Shown here piece after piece: positions 1 through 5,262 of a stretch of 6,791 nucleotides of DNA (positions are counted from its first letter, which is position 1; each line of letters begins with the position of its first letter). Location of the stretch: NCBI GenBank assembly GCA_008017255.1, contig SSHD01000056.1, positions 1 to 6,791 of the forward strand. The letters are read 5' to 3'. This stretch comes from Acinetobacter sp. (GTDB taxonomy: Bacteria; Pseudomonadota; Gammaproteobacteria; Pseudomonadales; Moraxellaceae). The notes below the pieces were generated by a model that was given only the letters and a program-made list of their open reading frames with translations, had not been told where the DNA came from and made no database searches. A program made the translations under genes and the position numbers.

Positions 1-17
1 CGCTGCCACAAGCAGCG
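1..17. repeat. Perfect 6-bp inverted repeat at window edge
   Basis: CGCTGC (1-6) and GCAGCG (12-17) are exact reverse complements around a 5-base loop, CACAA. The repeat ends 10 bases before the ATG of the TetR-family gene and takes the place where a Shine-Dalgarno sequence would be expected. It has no following T-run, so it is not a typical terminator. It could be an RNA hairpin affecting initiation, part of an operator, or chance within the end of an upstream gene: one frame reads through to a TAA at 20-22. The window edge prevents a decision. Confidence 0.4.
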
Positions 18-27
18 TATAAGCACC

Positions 28-663
28 ATGAATCCAGATCGTCAGACCCAGTTCCTTGTTCGTAAAGAAAAAATTTTGCAGGTTGCAGAAAAATTATTAT
101 TAGAAAACAACCAAGAAATGACCTTGGATGAACTGGTTGCCGAATTGGATATTGCCGAAGGGCCGTTATATAAGCATTTCCGTAGTAAAAATGAATTATT
201 ACTGCAATTGATTATTCAAAATGAAAAAGAAATTTTAAAAATATCAGACCATTATAATAGCGACATTAAAGAATACGCCCCACGCTATATGTTGCATCAC
301 TTAATGGCACCGAGTCGTACCATTTTGCTGCATCAACTTGAAGAGCAGCTCACCATGACGGAGTCGAAGCTCAAGCATTTATTTGATGAGCTATATGCCG
401 TGCGGCAACAACGCATTGTGTCGGTCAAAGACATGACCGAAGCCTATTTAAAATCACAAAATTACGATATGTCGATACGCGATTATTTATCTTATATTTG
501 GTCGCTGACCTACGGCGCAGCATTATTGCTCAACTCCAGTTATTACCAGCGTTCAATTGGTTCACGTGAAAAACTGATTAATTTGTATGTGAATCAGGCC
601 TTGTCTTTGCCAACGCAAAATATACAGGTCGATTTAAGTGCCTTTCAACTTAAGTCGCTTTAA
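28..663 (+). CDS. TetR/AcrR-family transcriptional regulator
   Basis: This 211-residue protein has the usual TetR-family length. An N-terminal DNA-binding domain spans about residues 12-56: helix 1 near 12-26, helix 2 near 31-40 (MTLDELVAEL), and recognition helix and turn near 42-54, with the typical IAEGPLYKHF followed by an SK pair. The rest is helical and variable, as expected for the ligand-binding and dimerisation domain. Family knowledge suggests a dimeric, usually repressing, cytoplasmic regulator; the ligand and targets cannot be read from the sequence. The ATG at 28 is the only Met before helix 1, but no clear Shine-Dalgarno precedes it and the frame stays open to the window edge, so a slightly longer protein is possible. 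It does not look like SlmA or FabR closely enough to name. A palindrome at 798-813, downstream, is a possible target by proximity only. Confidence 0.85.
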   Translation: MNPDRQTQFLVRKEKILQVAEKLLLENNQEMTLDELVAELDIAEGPLYKHFRSKNELLLQLIIQNEKEILKISDHYNSDIKEYAPRYMLHHLMAPSRTILLHQLEEQLTMTESKLKHLFDELYAVRQQRIVSVKDMTEAYLKSQNYDMSIRDYLSYIWSLTYGAALLLNSSYYQRSIGSREKLINLYVNQALSLPTQNIQVDLSAFQLKSL

Positions 664-787
664 AAAAATAGGGTTTGAGTTGTTGCTAAAAGCTCCTAAA
701 CTAGTCATTTAGGGATGAATTTAGGCACACCTAGTCGGTACAAGCTGCCAGATTCATTGAATAATTGGATTGTTGCCGCGCAGAAGG

Positions 788-815
788 TTCACAGCTCTTT
801 ACCACGTGGTAAAAT
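788..815 (+). promoter_or_regulatory. Sigma70-type promoter for the Sel1-repeat gene
   Basis: TTCACA at 788-793 (5 of 6 to TTGACA) and TAAAAT at 810-815 (5 of 6 to TATAAT) are separated by 16 bases. Transcription would start near 822, giving a leader of about 74 bases before the ATG at 896. The spacer and -10 box are covered by a perfect palindrome, so the promoter is probably regulated. The remainder of the gap from 664 to 787 shows only a short inverted repeat (695-713) and a repeated CTAGTC (701-706 and 731-736), without clear meaning. Confidence 0.5.
798..813. promoter_or_regulatory. Perfect 16-bp palindrome, candidate operator
   Basis: TTTACCACGTGGTAAA is its own exact reverse complement over all 16 bases. 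It fills most of the spacer and the first four bases of the -10 box of the promoter predicted at 788-815, where a bound dimer would block RNA polymerase. A second small palindrome, ATGATCAT, follows at 814-821. The palindrome is seen directly; the operator role is inferred. The binding protein is unknown; the TetR-family regulator encoded just upstream is one candidate by position. Confidence 0.5.
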
Positions 816-895
816 GATCATGAGTTGAAACATACATTCAGATGCGTCTATTAGGTCGAATAAAAATTCATCAATTTAAAAACTGGGGTCACCAA

Positions 896-1504
896 ATGAA
901 AAAATTAGCTTGTACATTATTACTTTTAACTTCTGCCTTTGTGCAAGCAGGCTTTGATGAGGGGTTGGCAGCAGCGGATAAAGGCGATTACCAAACTGCA
1001 TTCAAAGAATGGAAACCTTTAGCTGAACAAGGTTATGCTAGTGCACAATTTAATTTAGGCATCATGTATGACAATGGACAAGGCATTGCGCAAAATTATA
1101 CCCAAGCACTCTACTGGTACAACAAAGCCGCTGCACAAGGCTATGCGTCTGCACAATATAATTTAGCGCTCATGTATAGCAATGGTCGCGGCGTTCCTCA
1201 GAATTATACCCAAGCCGTAACATGGTATAAAAAAGCCGCTGAACAAGGTCATGTAGATGCACAATCTAATTTAGGAGGTATGTATGCTATGGGAAAAGGT
1301 ATTCCTCAAAACTACAAAATTGCCTATATTTTAGTTAACCTTGCTGCCAGCAATGGCGATGCAGATGCCACACAAAACCGCGATATTGCAGCAGCCAAAC
1401 TCAGCCCTGCTGCAGTTGCAGATGCACAACGTATTAGCATGCAGCTGCATAATTCGAAAAATTTTGCCGCAGATTTGCGGAATTTTTTAAATTCGCAGAA
1501 ATAA
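896..1504 (+). CDS. Secreted Sel1-like repeat protein
   Basis: This 202-residue protein carries an N-terminal signal peptide (MKK, then a leucine-rich core, likely cut after the QA at about residue 18) and three consecutive 36-residue Sel1-like repeats at about 47-82, 83-118 and 119-154. Each has the family pattern A-Q-x-N-L-x-x-M-Y-x-x-G-x-G-x-x-Q-N-Y. A degenerate half-repeat lies near 29-46, and the tail of about 48 residues is alanine-rich and helical. Sel1 repeats are TPR-related helical hairpins that usually mediate protein-protein contacts; the partner here is unknown and the protein probably acts in the periplasm. I chose the ATG at 896 because the signal peptide begins there and a GGGGT lies 8 bases upstream; the in-frame ATG at 842 has no ribosome site and would bury the signal peptide. 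The gene stands alone, with its own promoter and terminator. Confidence 0.85.
   Translation: MKKLACTLLLLTSAFVQAGFDEGLAAADKGDYQTAFKEWKPLAEQGYASAQFNLGIMYDNGQGIAQNYTQALYWYNKAAAQGYASAQYNLALMYSNGRGVPQNYTQAVTWYKKAAEQGHVDAQSNLGGMYAMGKGIPQNYKIAYILVNLAASNGDADATQNRDIAAAKLSPAAVADAQRISMQLHNSKNFAADLRNFLNSQK
1034..1357 (+). repeat. Three tandem 108-bp Sel1 repeat units in coding sequence
   Basis: Units at 1034-1141, 1142-1249 and 1250-1357 each encode 36 residues and keep exact register. Units one and two are closest: both start YASAQ at the protein level and share QNYTQA. Unit three is more diverged (HVDAQ, then QNYKIA). This suggests an old internal duplication. The similarity of the first two could permit unit loss or gain by recombination. 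Confidence 0.75.
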
Positions 1505-1520
1505 ACTTATTTTCGAGTTT

Positions 1521-1560
1521 AAAAAAAATGCCCTATCGTCAAGACAGGGCATTTTTATTT
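1521..1560. terminator. Bidirectional intrinsic terminator between the Sel1-repeat gene and dsbA
   Basis: An exact 11-bp stem, AAAAATGCCCT (1524-1534) with AGGGCATTTTT (1546-1556), encloses an 11-base loop. On the plus strand it is followed by TTTTTATTT; on the minus strand the A-tract at 1521-1528 gives a run of eight T. It sits between the convergent stops at 1504 and 1583, so it can end transcription from both sides. Confidence 0.88.
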
Positions 1561-1582
1561 CAATTGCATCCAAAGCAAGAAG

Positions 1583-2203
1583 TTACTTGCCTTTACGCTC
1601 TTTTTCCAACAAAAAGTCAATCACTTGGGTAACTTTTGCATCTTCACCACGAACCACATATTTACCTGCAACCACCACAGCTGGCACACCTGTTAACTGA
1701 TACTGTTGAGCCAATTTGTTCGATTCAGCCACTTTGGCAGTAATTGGGAACGAATTAAACATACTGTTAAATTTCTGTTCAGGCACACCATAACGGGCAA
1801 AAAACTTCGCTTGAGAGGCTTGGTCAAAAATTTGCTGACGACCATCGTGAATCGTATGGAACAACGGAATATGGGTTTTCTTACGCACACCGAGAGCTTC
1901 AGACACAAAATAACCTCGTGCACCCTGTTCCCAAACAGGATTCATTGCCGCTGGCGTACGCAAAAAATACACATCTTTTGGAATTTGCTTTAACCACGTT
2001 TGCATATGCGGTTCAAGTTTAAAACAGTGTGGGCAACCGTACCAAAAAAACTCACGTACTTCAATTTTACCTTTCGGTGCAACCGTTTTACCTGGGTTGG
2101 CCACCACGGTATAGTCTTCCCCCGCGACAAAATTCGCAGCCATTGCAGGCATAGCAAATGCCATTGCCACCGTTGTTAACGCGCCAAATACTAACTTTTT
2201 CAT
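1583..2203 (-). CDS. dsbA: Thiol:disulfide interchange protein DsbA
   Basis: This is the periplasmic oxidase that introduces disulfide bonds into exported proteins and is reoxidised by the membrane protein DsbB. The 206-residue precursor has a signal peptide (MKKLVFGAL onward, likely cut after the AMA at about residue 22), a thioredoxin-fold start, the active site C57-P-H-C60 within FFWYGCPHC, and the cis-proline loop T-G-V-P at 171-174. CPHC is the motif of strongly oxidising DsbA enzymes. I chose the ATG at 2203 because MKK begins the signal peptide and GAGGA lies upstream of it, although the spacing of about 12 bases is long. The in-frame ATG at 2227 would add eight residues and has no ribosome site. 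The gene is alone on its strand, ends at a shared terminator and diverges from ubiG. I could not find a convincing promoter for it. Confidence 0.95.
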   Translation of the reverse strand: MKKLVFGALTTVAMAFAMPAMAANFVAGEDYTVVANPGKTVAPKGKIEVREFFWYGCPHCFKLEPHMQTWLKQIPKDVYFLRTPAAMNPVWEQGARGYFVSEALGVRKKTHIPLFHTIHDGRQQIFDQASQAKFFARYGVPEQKFNSMFNSFPITAKVAESNKLAQQYQLTGVPAVVVAGKYVVRGEDAKVTQVIDFLLEKERKGK

Positions 2204-2319
2204 ACGCTGTGCTTTTCCTCTAAGCATTTTTGATAAGTTTATATGCTAAATATAAAGCAAACTCGAGCAATTCGTTTTGCTTCTGTGAAGATTTTAATGG
2301 CTTTTATCGCTTTTTTTCC

Positions 2320-2325
2320 TAGAAT
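2320..2325 (+). promoter_or_regulatory. Possible -10 box for the ubiG operon
   Basis: TAGAAT follows a T-tract (2311-2317) in the dsbA-ubiG intergenic region and lies 56 bases before the ubiG ATG. No good -35 is present at 16-18 bases. The same layout, T-tract then TAGAATC, occurs before argA, which supports both weakly. The other bases of this 178-base divergent region hold imperfect inverted repeats (AAGCAAA near 2256 with TTTGCTT near 2276) of unclear value. Confidence 0.35.
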
Positions 2326-2381
2326 CGCTACACTAGCAACAGATTACATCCAAATAATCATCCTAATATTGAGGTACACCC

Positions 2382-3098
2382 ATGTCGCAATTGAATGTTG
2401 ACCCACAAGAAATCGCAAAATTTGAAGCATTGGCTGCCAAATGGTGGGATCAACATTCCGAGTTCCGCCCGCTGCATCAAATTAACCCATTACGTTTAAA
2501 TTGGATAGAGGAACGTGTTGGCGGTTTAACAGGCAAAAAAGTGCTCGATGTCGGCTGTGGTGGCGGCATTTTGGCGGAAAGTATGGCACGTCGTGGTGCA
2601 GAAGTTTTAGGGATTGATATGGGCGAAGCACCGCTGGCGGTGGGTCGTTTACATGCGCAACAAGACAATGTGCAACATATTGAATACCGCCAAATTCCTG
2701 TGGAACAACTAGCCCTCGAACAAGCGGGGCAATACGACGTGGTCACCTGTATGGAAATGATGGAACACGTACCCGACCCTGCGTCTATTGTGCAAGCCTG
2801 CCAACACTTGGTCAAACCAGGCGGGCATGTGTTCTTTTCAACCATTAACCGCAACCCAAAATCGTATTTATTTGCCATTATTGGTGCGGAATATGTGCTG
2901 CGCCTACTACCAAAAGGCACGCATGATTATCATAAATTCATTCGCCCATCCGAAATGGCACACGATATTCGTAATGCAGGCTTGAGCCTGAAAGAAATGA
3001 CGGGGCTACACTACAATCCAATCACCAAACACTATTGGTTAGCGCCCAATGTCGATGTCAATTACATGGTGCACACCACCAATACAGGTGCCAAATGA
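2382..3098 (+). CDS. ubiG: Ubiquinone biosynthesis O-methyltransferase UbiG
   Basis: UbiG is the SAM-dependent enzyme that performs both O-methylations of ubiquinone synthesis, including the last step from demethylubiquinol. The 238-residue protein matches the family length and shows a class I methyltransferase fold: motif [10 protein letters not shown] at 54-62 (SAM glycine-rich loop), the acidic end of strand 2 at GID (77-79), EMMEHV at 125-130, KPGG at 145-148, and the UbiG-type [11 protein letters not shown] at 181-191. The N-terminus, with [10 protein letters not shown], is also characteristic. The start has a good GAGGT six bases upstream. It is the first gene of a plus-strand group: its TGA overlaps the ATG of mupP as ATGA, so the two are probably translationally coupled. 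UbiG acts in the cytoplasm, commonly with other Ubi proteins near the membrane. Confidence 0.96.
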   Translation: MSQLNVDPQEIAKFEALAAKWWDQHSEFRPLHQINPLRLNWIEERVGGLTGKKVLDVGCGGGILAESMARRGAEVLGIDMGEAPLAVGRLHAQQDNVQHIEYRQIPVEQLALEQAGQYDVVTCMEMMEHVPDPASIVQACQHLVKPGGHVFFSTINRNPKSYLFAIIGAEYVLRLLPKGTHDYHKFIRPSEMAHDIRNAGLSLKEMTGLHYNPITKHYWLAPNVDVNYMVHTTNTGAK

Positions 3099-3796
3099 AA
3101 GCGGTCTTATTTGACCTAGATGGCACCCTCATCGACACCGCAGCAGATTTTATTCGCATTATTCAGCAAATGTGCCGTGATGAACAACGCCCCATCGTCG
3201 ATGCCGAACACATCCGCACGCAAGTGTCCGAAGGTGCACGTGCGATGGTAAAATTGGTTTATCCTGAACTGGAGGTGACCGACCCAGTATTTCTAGCGCA
3301 TCGGCAACGCTTTTTAACCGCCTATGGCGACAATATCGTGGTCGATACCGACTTGTTTGCAGGCATGTATGCCTTGCTAGAAGAGTTAGAAGCGCATGCC
3401 ATTCCTTGGGGTATTGTGACCAATAAACCCCGCGGTTTAAGCGAATCTTTATTGGCAGAGCTGAATTTAAGCGACCGTTGCGCGGTATTGGTTTGCCCCG
3501 AAGATGTGCGCAACACAAAACCCGACCCCGAGCCAATGTATTTGGCAGCGAAACAACTCGACTTAGATGCCAAAGACATTATTTACGTGGGCGATCATCC
3601 ACGAGATATAGATGCAGGGCGCAATGCCGACATGTACACCATTTTGGCAGCTTATGGTTATTTACCGATCGAATCTCGTGATGATTTAGCCGCATGGCAA
3701 GCCGATGCGATTATTCAAACCGTGCCAGAGCTGCATCAGCTACTCAAACAGAAAATCACAGTTTTAGCAAAAAATCAGGGTATGATGAGTCATTAG
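3095..3796 (+). CDS. mupP: HAD phosphatase, probable N-acetylmuramic acid 6-phosphate phosphatase MupP
   Basis: This 233-residue protein has all HAD-superfamily motifs: D7-L-D9-G-T (nucleophile and acid/base), T109 in IVTNKP (motif II), K142 in NTKPDPEP (motif III), and GD at 166-167 with D171 in [11 protein letters not shown] (motif IV). A helical cap lies between about 15 and 95. This is the Gph/phosphoglycolate-phosphatase subfamily. I favour MupP over Gph because it directly follows ubiG and precedes a YciK-like SDR, the order known for Pseudomonas mupP. MupP removes phosphate from MurNAc-6-phosphate so that AmgK and MurU can return it to UDP-MurNAc, bypassing fosfomycin-sensitive MurA; those partners are not in the window. 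I chose the ATG at 3095 because the first strand [11 protein letters not shown] must start near the N-terminus and AGGTG precedes it; the in-frame ATG at 3035 would add 20 unrelated residues. Confidence 0.87.
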   Translation: MKAVLFDLDGTLIDTAADFIRIIQQMCRDEQRPIVDAEHIRTQVSEGARAMVKLVYPELEVTDPVFLAHRQRFLTAYGDNIVVDTDLFAGMYALLEELEAHAIPWGIVTNKPRGLSESLLAELNLSDRCAVLVCPEDVRNTKPDPEPMYLAAKQLDLDAKDIIYVGDHPRDIDAGRNADMYTILAAYGYLPIESRDDLAAWQADAIIQTVPELHQLLKQKITVLAKNQGMMSH

Positions 3797-3839
3797 GGTC
3801 TGTTTAAGATTCGTAAATGACTTGCACTAAAAATATAAG

Positions 3840-3847
3840 AAAGGAGG
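3840..3847 (+). promoter_or_regulatory. Near-perfect Shine-Dalgarno of the SDR gene
   Basis: AAAGGAGG is complementary to the 16S rRNA anti-Shine-Dalgarno over its whole core and stands 7 bases before the ATG at 3855. It is the strongest ribosome site in the window and fixes the start of the SDR. The 58-base gap after mupP contains no terminator, so the gene is probably cotranscribed but translated independently. Confidence 0.8.
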
Positions 3848-3854
3848 CTACGGC

Positions 3855-4607
3855 ATGACATATTCAGAATATCAACCTCGCCCAGACTTACTGAAAGATC
3901 GAATTATCCTCATCACAGGCGCAGGTGATGGTATCGGTCGTGCGGCAGCGATTAGCTATGCCCTACATGGCGCAACCGTGGTGCTGCATGGTCGCACCTT
4001 AAACAAACTCGAAGTCATTTATGATGAAATTGAGGGCTTGGGCGCACCGCAACCCGCCATCTTGCCGCTGCAACTGTCTTCGGCATCGAGCCTAGACTAT
4101 GAGTTGCTGGTCAATACCCTGCAACAGCAATTCGGGCGTTTAGATGGCATTTTACATAATGCTGGTATGCTCGGAGATCGGGTGGAATTGGCGCATTATC
4201 CAGTCGAGGTTTGGGATGATGTGATGGCGGTTAACTTACGTGCGCCTTTTGCACTGACCCAAGCCTTGCTGCCGTTATTGCAACAATCTGAACATGCTTC
4301 GGTGGTATTTACCACATCGAGTGTTGGCCGTGAAGCCCGTGCCTTGTGGGGTGCGTATTCGGTGTCCAAAGTCGCCACCGAGGCCATGAGTAAAATTTTT
4401 GCCCTAGAAAATAGCTATCCGAATATTCGCTTTAACTGTATTAATCCGGGCGGTACACGTACCGCCATGCGTGCCAAAGCCTACCCAAACGAAGACCCAA
4501 AAACCTTGCCGACCGCAGACAGCATTATGCCGGCGTATTTGTATTTAATGGGCGATGACAGCTTAGCAATGAATGGACAAAGTATTGATGCACAAAGTAG
4601 CAATTAA
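3855..4607 (+). CDS. YciK-type short-chain dehydrogenase/reductase
   Basis: This 250-residue classical SDR has a Rossmann fold with the cofactor motif T21-G-A-G-D-G-I-G28, NAG at 102-104, N127 in the fourth helix, and the catalytic S155, Y168 and K172 (YSVSK). P198-G199 follows the active site as usual. H45-G-R47 after strand 2 suggests NADP(H) preference, since a basic residue replaces the acidic residue of NAD enzymes. The SSVGR and WGAY segments around the active site resemble E. coli YciK, an oxidoreductase whose physiological substrate I do not know. Its position after ubiG and mupP matches Pseudomonas, but this does not prove a role in quinone or cell-wall metabolism. The protein should be cytoplasmic and complete. 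An SDR of lipid or cofactor metabolism is the alternative. Confidence 0.88.
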   Translation: MTYSEYQPRPDLLKDRIILITGAGDGIGRAAAISYALHGATVVLHGRTLNKLEVIYDEIEGLGAPQPAILPLQLSSASSLDYELLVNTLQQQFGRLDGILHNAGMLGDRVELAHYPVEVWDDVMAVNLRAPFALTQALLPLLQQSEHASVVFTTSSVGREARALWGAYSVSKVATEAMSKIFALENSYPNIRFNCINPGGTRTAMRAKAYPNEDPKTLPTADSIMPAYLYLMGDDSLAMNGQSIDAQSSN

Positions 4608-4612
4608 AGATA

Positions 4613-4682
4613 GCGCACAAGCAGTTGCCAAGTGTCGTACTGATTTTGCGTTTTGCCGTGCCATTGTGCGCAACACTTTTTT
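4613..4682 (+). terminator. Terminator-like region with interleaved inverted repeats
   Basis: Just after the SDR stop, two inverted repeats are interleaved: GCGCACAA (4613-4620) with TTGTGCGC (4664-4671), and AAGTGT (4630-4635) with ACACTT (4673-4678), the latter running into six T (4677-4682). A third, TTGCG (4646-4650) with CGCAA (4669-4673), competes with both. The T-run suggests transcription ending for the ubiG-mupP-SDR group, but the long loops make this weaker than the terminator at 1521-1560. The rest of the gap to 4765 shows no clear signal except AGGT at 4757-4760, the ribosome site of the next gene. Confidence 0.4.
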
Positions 4683-4765
4683 AATGCAAGCATGAATCAA
4701 TCTTCACAGTTTCTCTGCATTTTTAAGGTACAGTTTTCACATAAAAGAATTGGCTTAGGTGCAAC

Positions 4766-5149
4766 ATGAACAAGCATTTCATCCTGTTAATTTTCGCTGC
4801 TATGGCGCTGTCGGTCAGCAGTGGTAGTTTTGCCAAACCGAATTTTGAGCGTGAAGAGCATACCGGTGGCGGTGGTTGGCACGGGCGCAATGCCGATCAT
4901 CCCAAAGGTGAAAACCGCATGCGTGAACGGCGTATGCGTGAAGAACGTGGCGTAGAACGCTTAAAACAGCATCGTTGGCAAGCGGGCTATGTCATGCCAC
5001 AGCATTACCGAGGCAATGCCTACAAAGTCGATTATAAAGACAATCAACTGCCTAAACCAAAACGCAATCAGCAATGGTACAAAATCAATAACGACTATAT
5101 TTTAGTCGATTCAGACAATAACAGCATTCTGCGTATTGTCGGTTATTAA
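4766..5149 (+). CDS. Small exported RcnB-like protein
   Basis: This 127-residue protein has a signal peptide (MNKHF, hydrophobic core to about 22, likely cut after SFA at residue 23). A glycine- and histidine-containing low-complexity segment lies at 31-46, and a highly charged RMRER/RMREE segment at 51-61. A C-terminal RcnB-type domain spans about 68-127: HRWQAGYVMPQHYRG, then VDY, then LPKP, then QQWYKINNDYILVD. E. coli RcnB is a periplasmic protein involved in nickel and cobalt homeostasis with the RcnA exporter. No rcnA or rcnR is in the window, so a metal role is not shown; many proteins of this family have unknown function. The histidines H32, H39, H45, H69 and H80 could bind metal. AGGT lies five bases upstream of the ATG. 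The gene appears monocistronic. Family assignment rests on the C-terminal pattern. Confidence 0.8.
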   Translation: MNKHFILLIFAAMALSVSSGSFAKPNFEREEHTGGGGWHGRNADHPKGENRMRERRMREERGVERLKQHRWQAGYVMPQHYRGNAYKVDYKDNQLPKPKRNQQWYKINNDYILVDSDNNSILRIVGY

Positions 5150-5223
5150 GGCATTTTGCCACGTGTACAGTAAAAAATTGCTTTTGAATTAGACGAATAG
5201 ATTTATCTTTTATTTTTTTTGGT

Positions 5224-5229
5224 TAGAAT
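5224..5229 (+). promoter_or_regulatory. Possible -10 box of argA
   Basis: TAGAAT follows a T-rich tract (5211-5220) and two G, in a layout like the one before ubiG. The region at 17-18 bases upstream (ATTTAT) is a poor -35. Transcription would start near 5236, about 27 bases before the argA ATG. Confidence 0.4.
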
Positions 5230-5234
5230 CAGAT

Positions 5235-5248
5235 TGAATGGCTATTTA
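5235..5248. promoter_or_regulatory. ARG-box-like sequence before argA
   Basis: TGAATGGCTATTTA matches nine of ten bases in the two half-sites of the E. coli-type ARG box (TGAAT-N4-ATTCA), but the central four bases GGCT are not AT-rich as usual. It overlaps the predicted transcription start, where a repressor would act. Whether this organism has an E. coli-type ArgR is not visible here, so the call is tentative. Confidence 0.25.
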
Positions 5249-5262
5249 TATCTGAGATCGAC

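Noticed and set aside
695..713. Inverted repeat CCTAAA-N7-TTTAGG after the TetR-family gene
   Set aside because: The stem is short and AT-rich and no T-run follows, so I cannot support it as a terminator or operator.
842..895. In-frame upstream ATG extending the Sel1-repeat protein by 18 residues
   Set aside because: No ribosome site precedes it, and it would place 18 polar and basic residues before a clean MKK signal peptide at 896.
2204..2227. In-frame upstream ATG adding 8 residues to DsbA
   Set aside because: No ribosome site is found before it, while GAGGA lies between it and the preferred ATG at 2203.
2477..2920. Open frame of 147 codons on the minus strand inside ubiG
   Set aside because: It is antisense to a well-supported gene, its translation resembles no family I know, and it is rich in Cys, Ser and Pro as shadow frames often are.
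3035..3094. In-frame upstream ATG adding 20 residues to MupP
   Set aside because: The added residues lie fully inside ubiG and are unrelated to the HAD fold, which starts with [11 protein letters not shown] at 3095.
3834..3839. TATAAG as a -10 box just before the SDR gene
   Set aside because: The start would fall within the Shine-Dalgarno sequence, and no -35 fits, so cotranscription with mupP is more likely.
5150..5160. GGCA-TTT-TGCC hairpin directly after the RcnB-like stop
   Set aside because: A 4-bp stem without a T-run is too weak to call a terminator.
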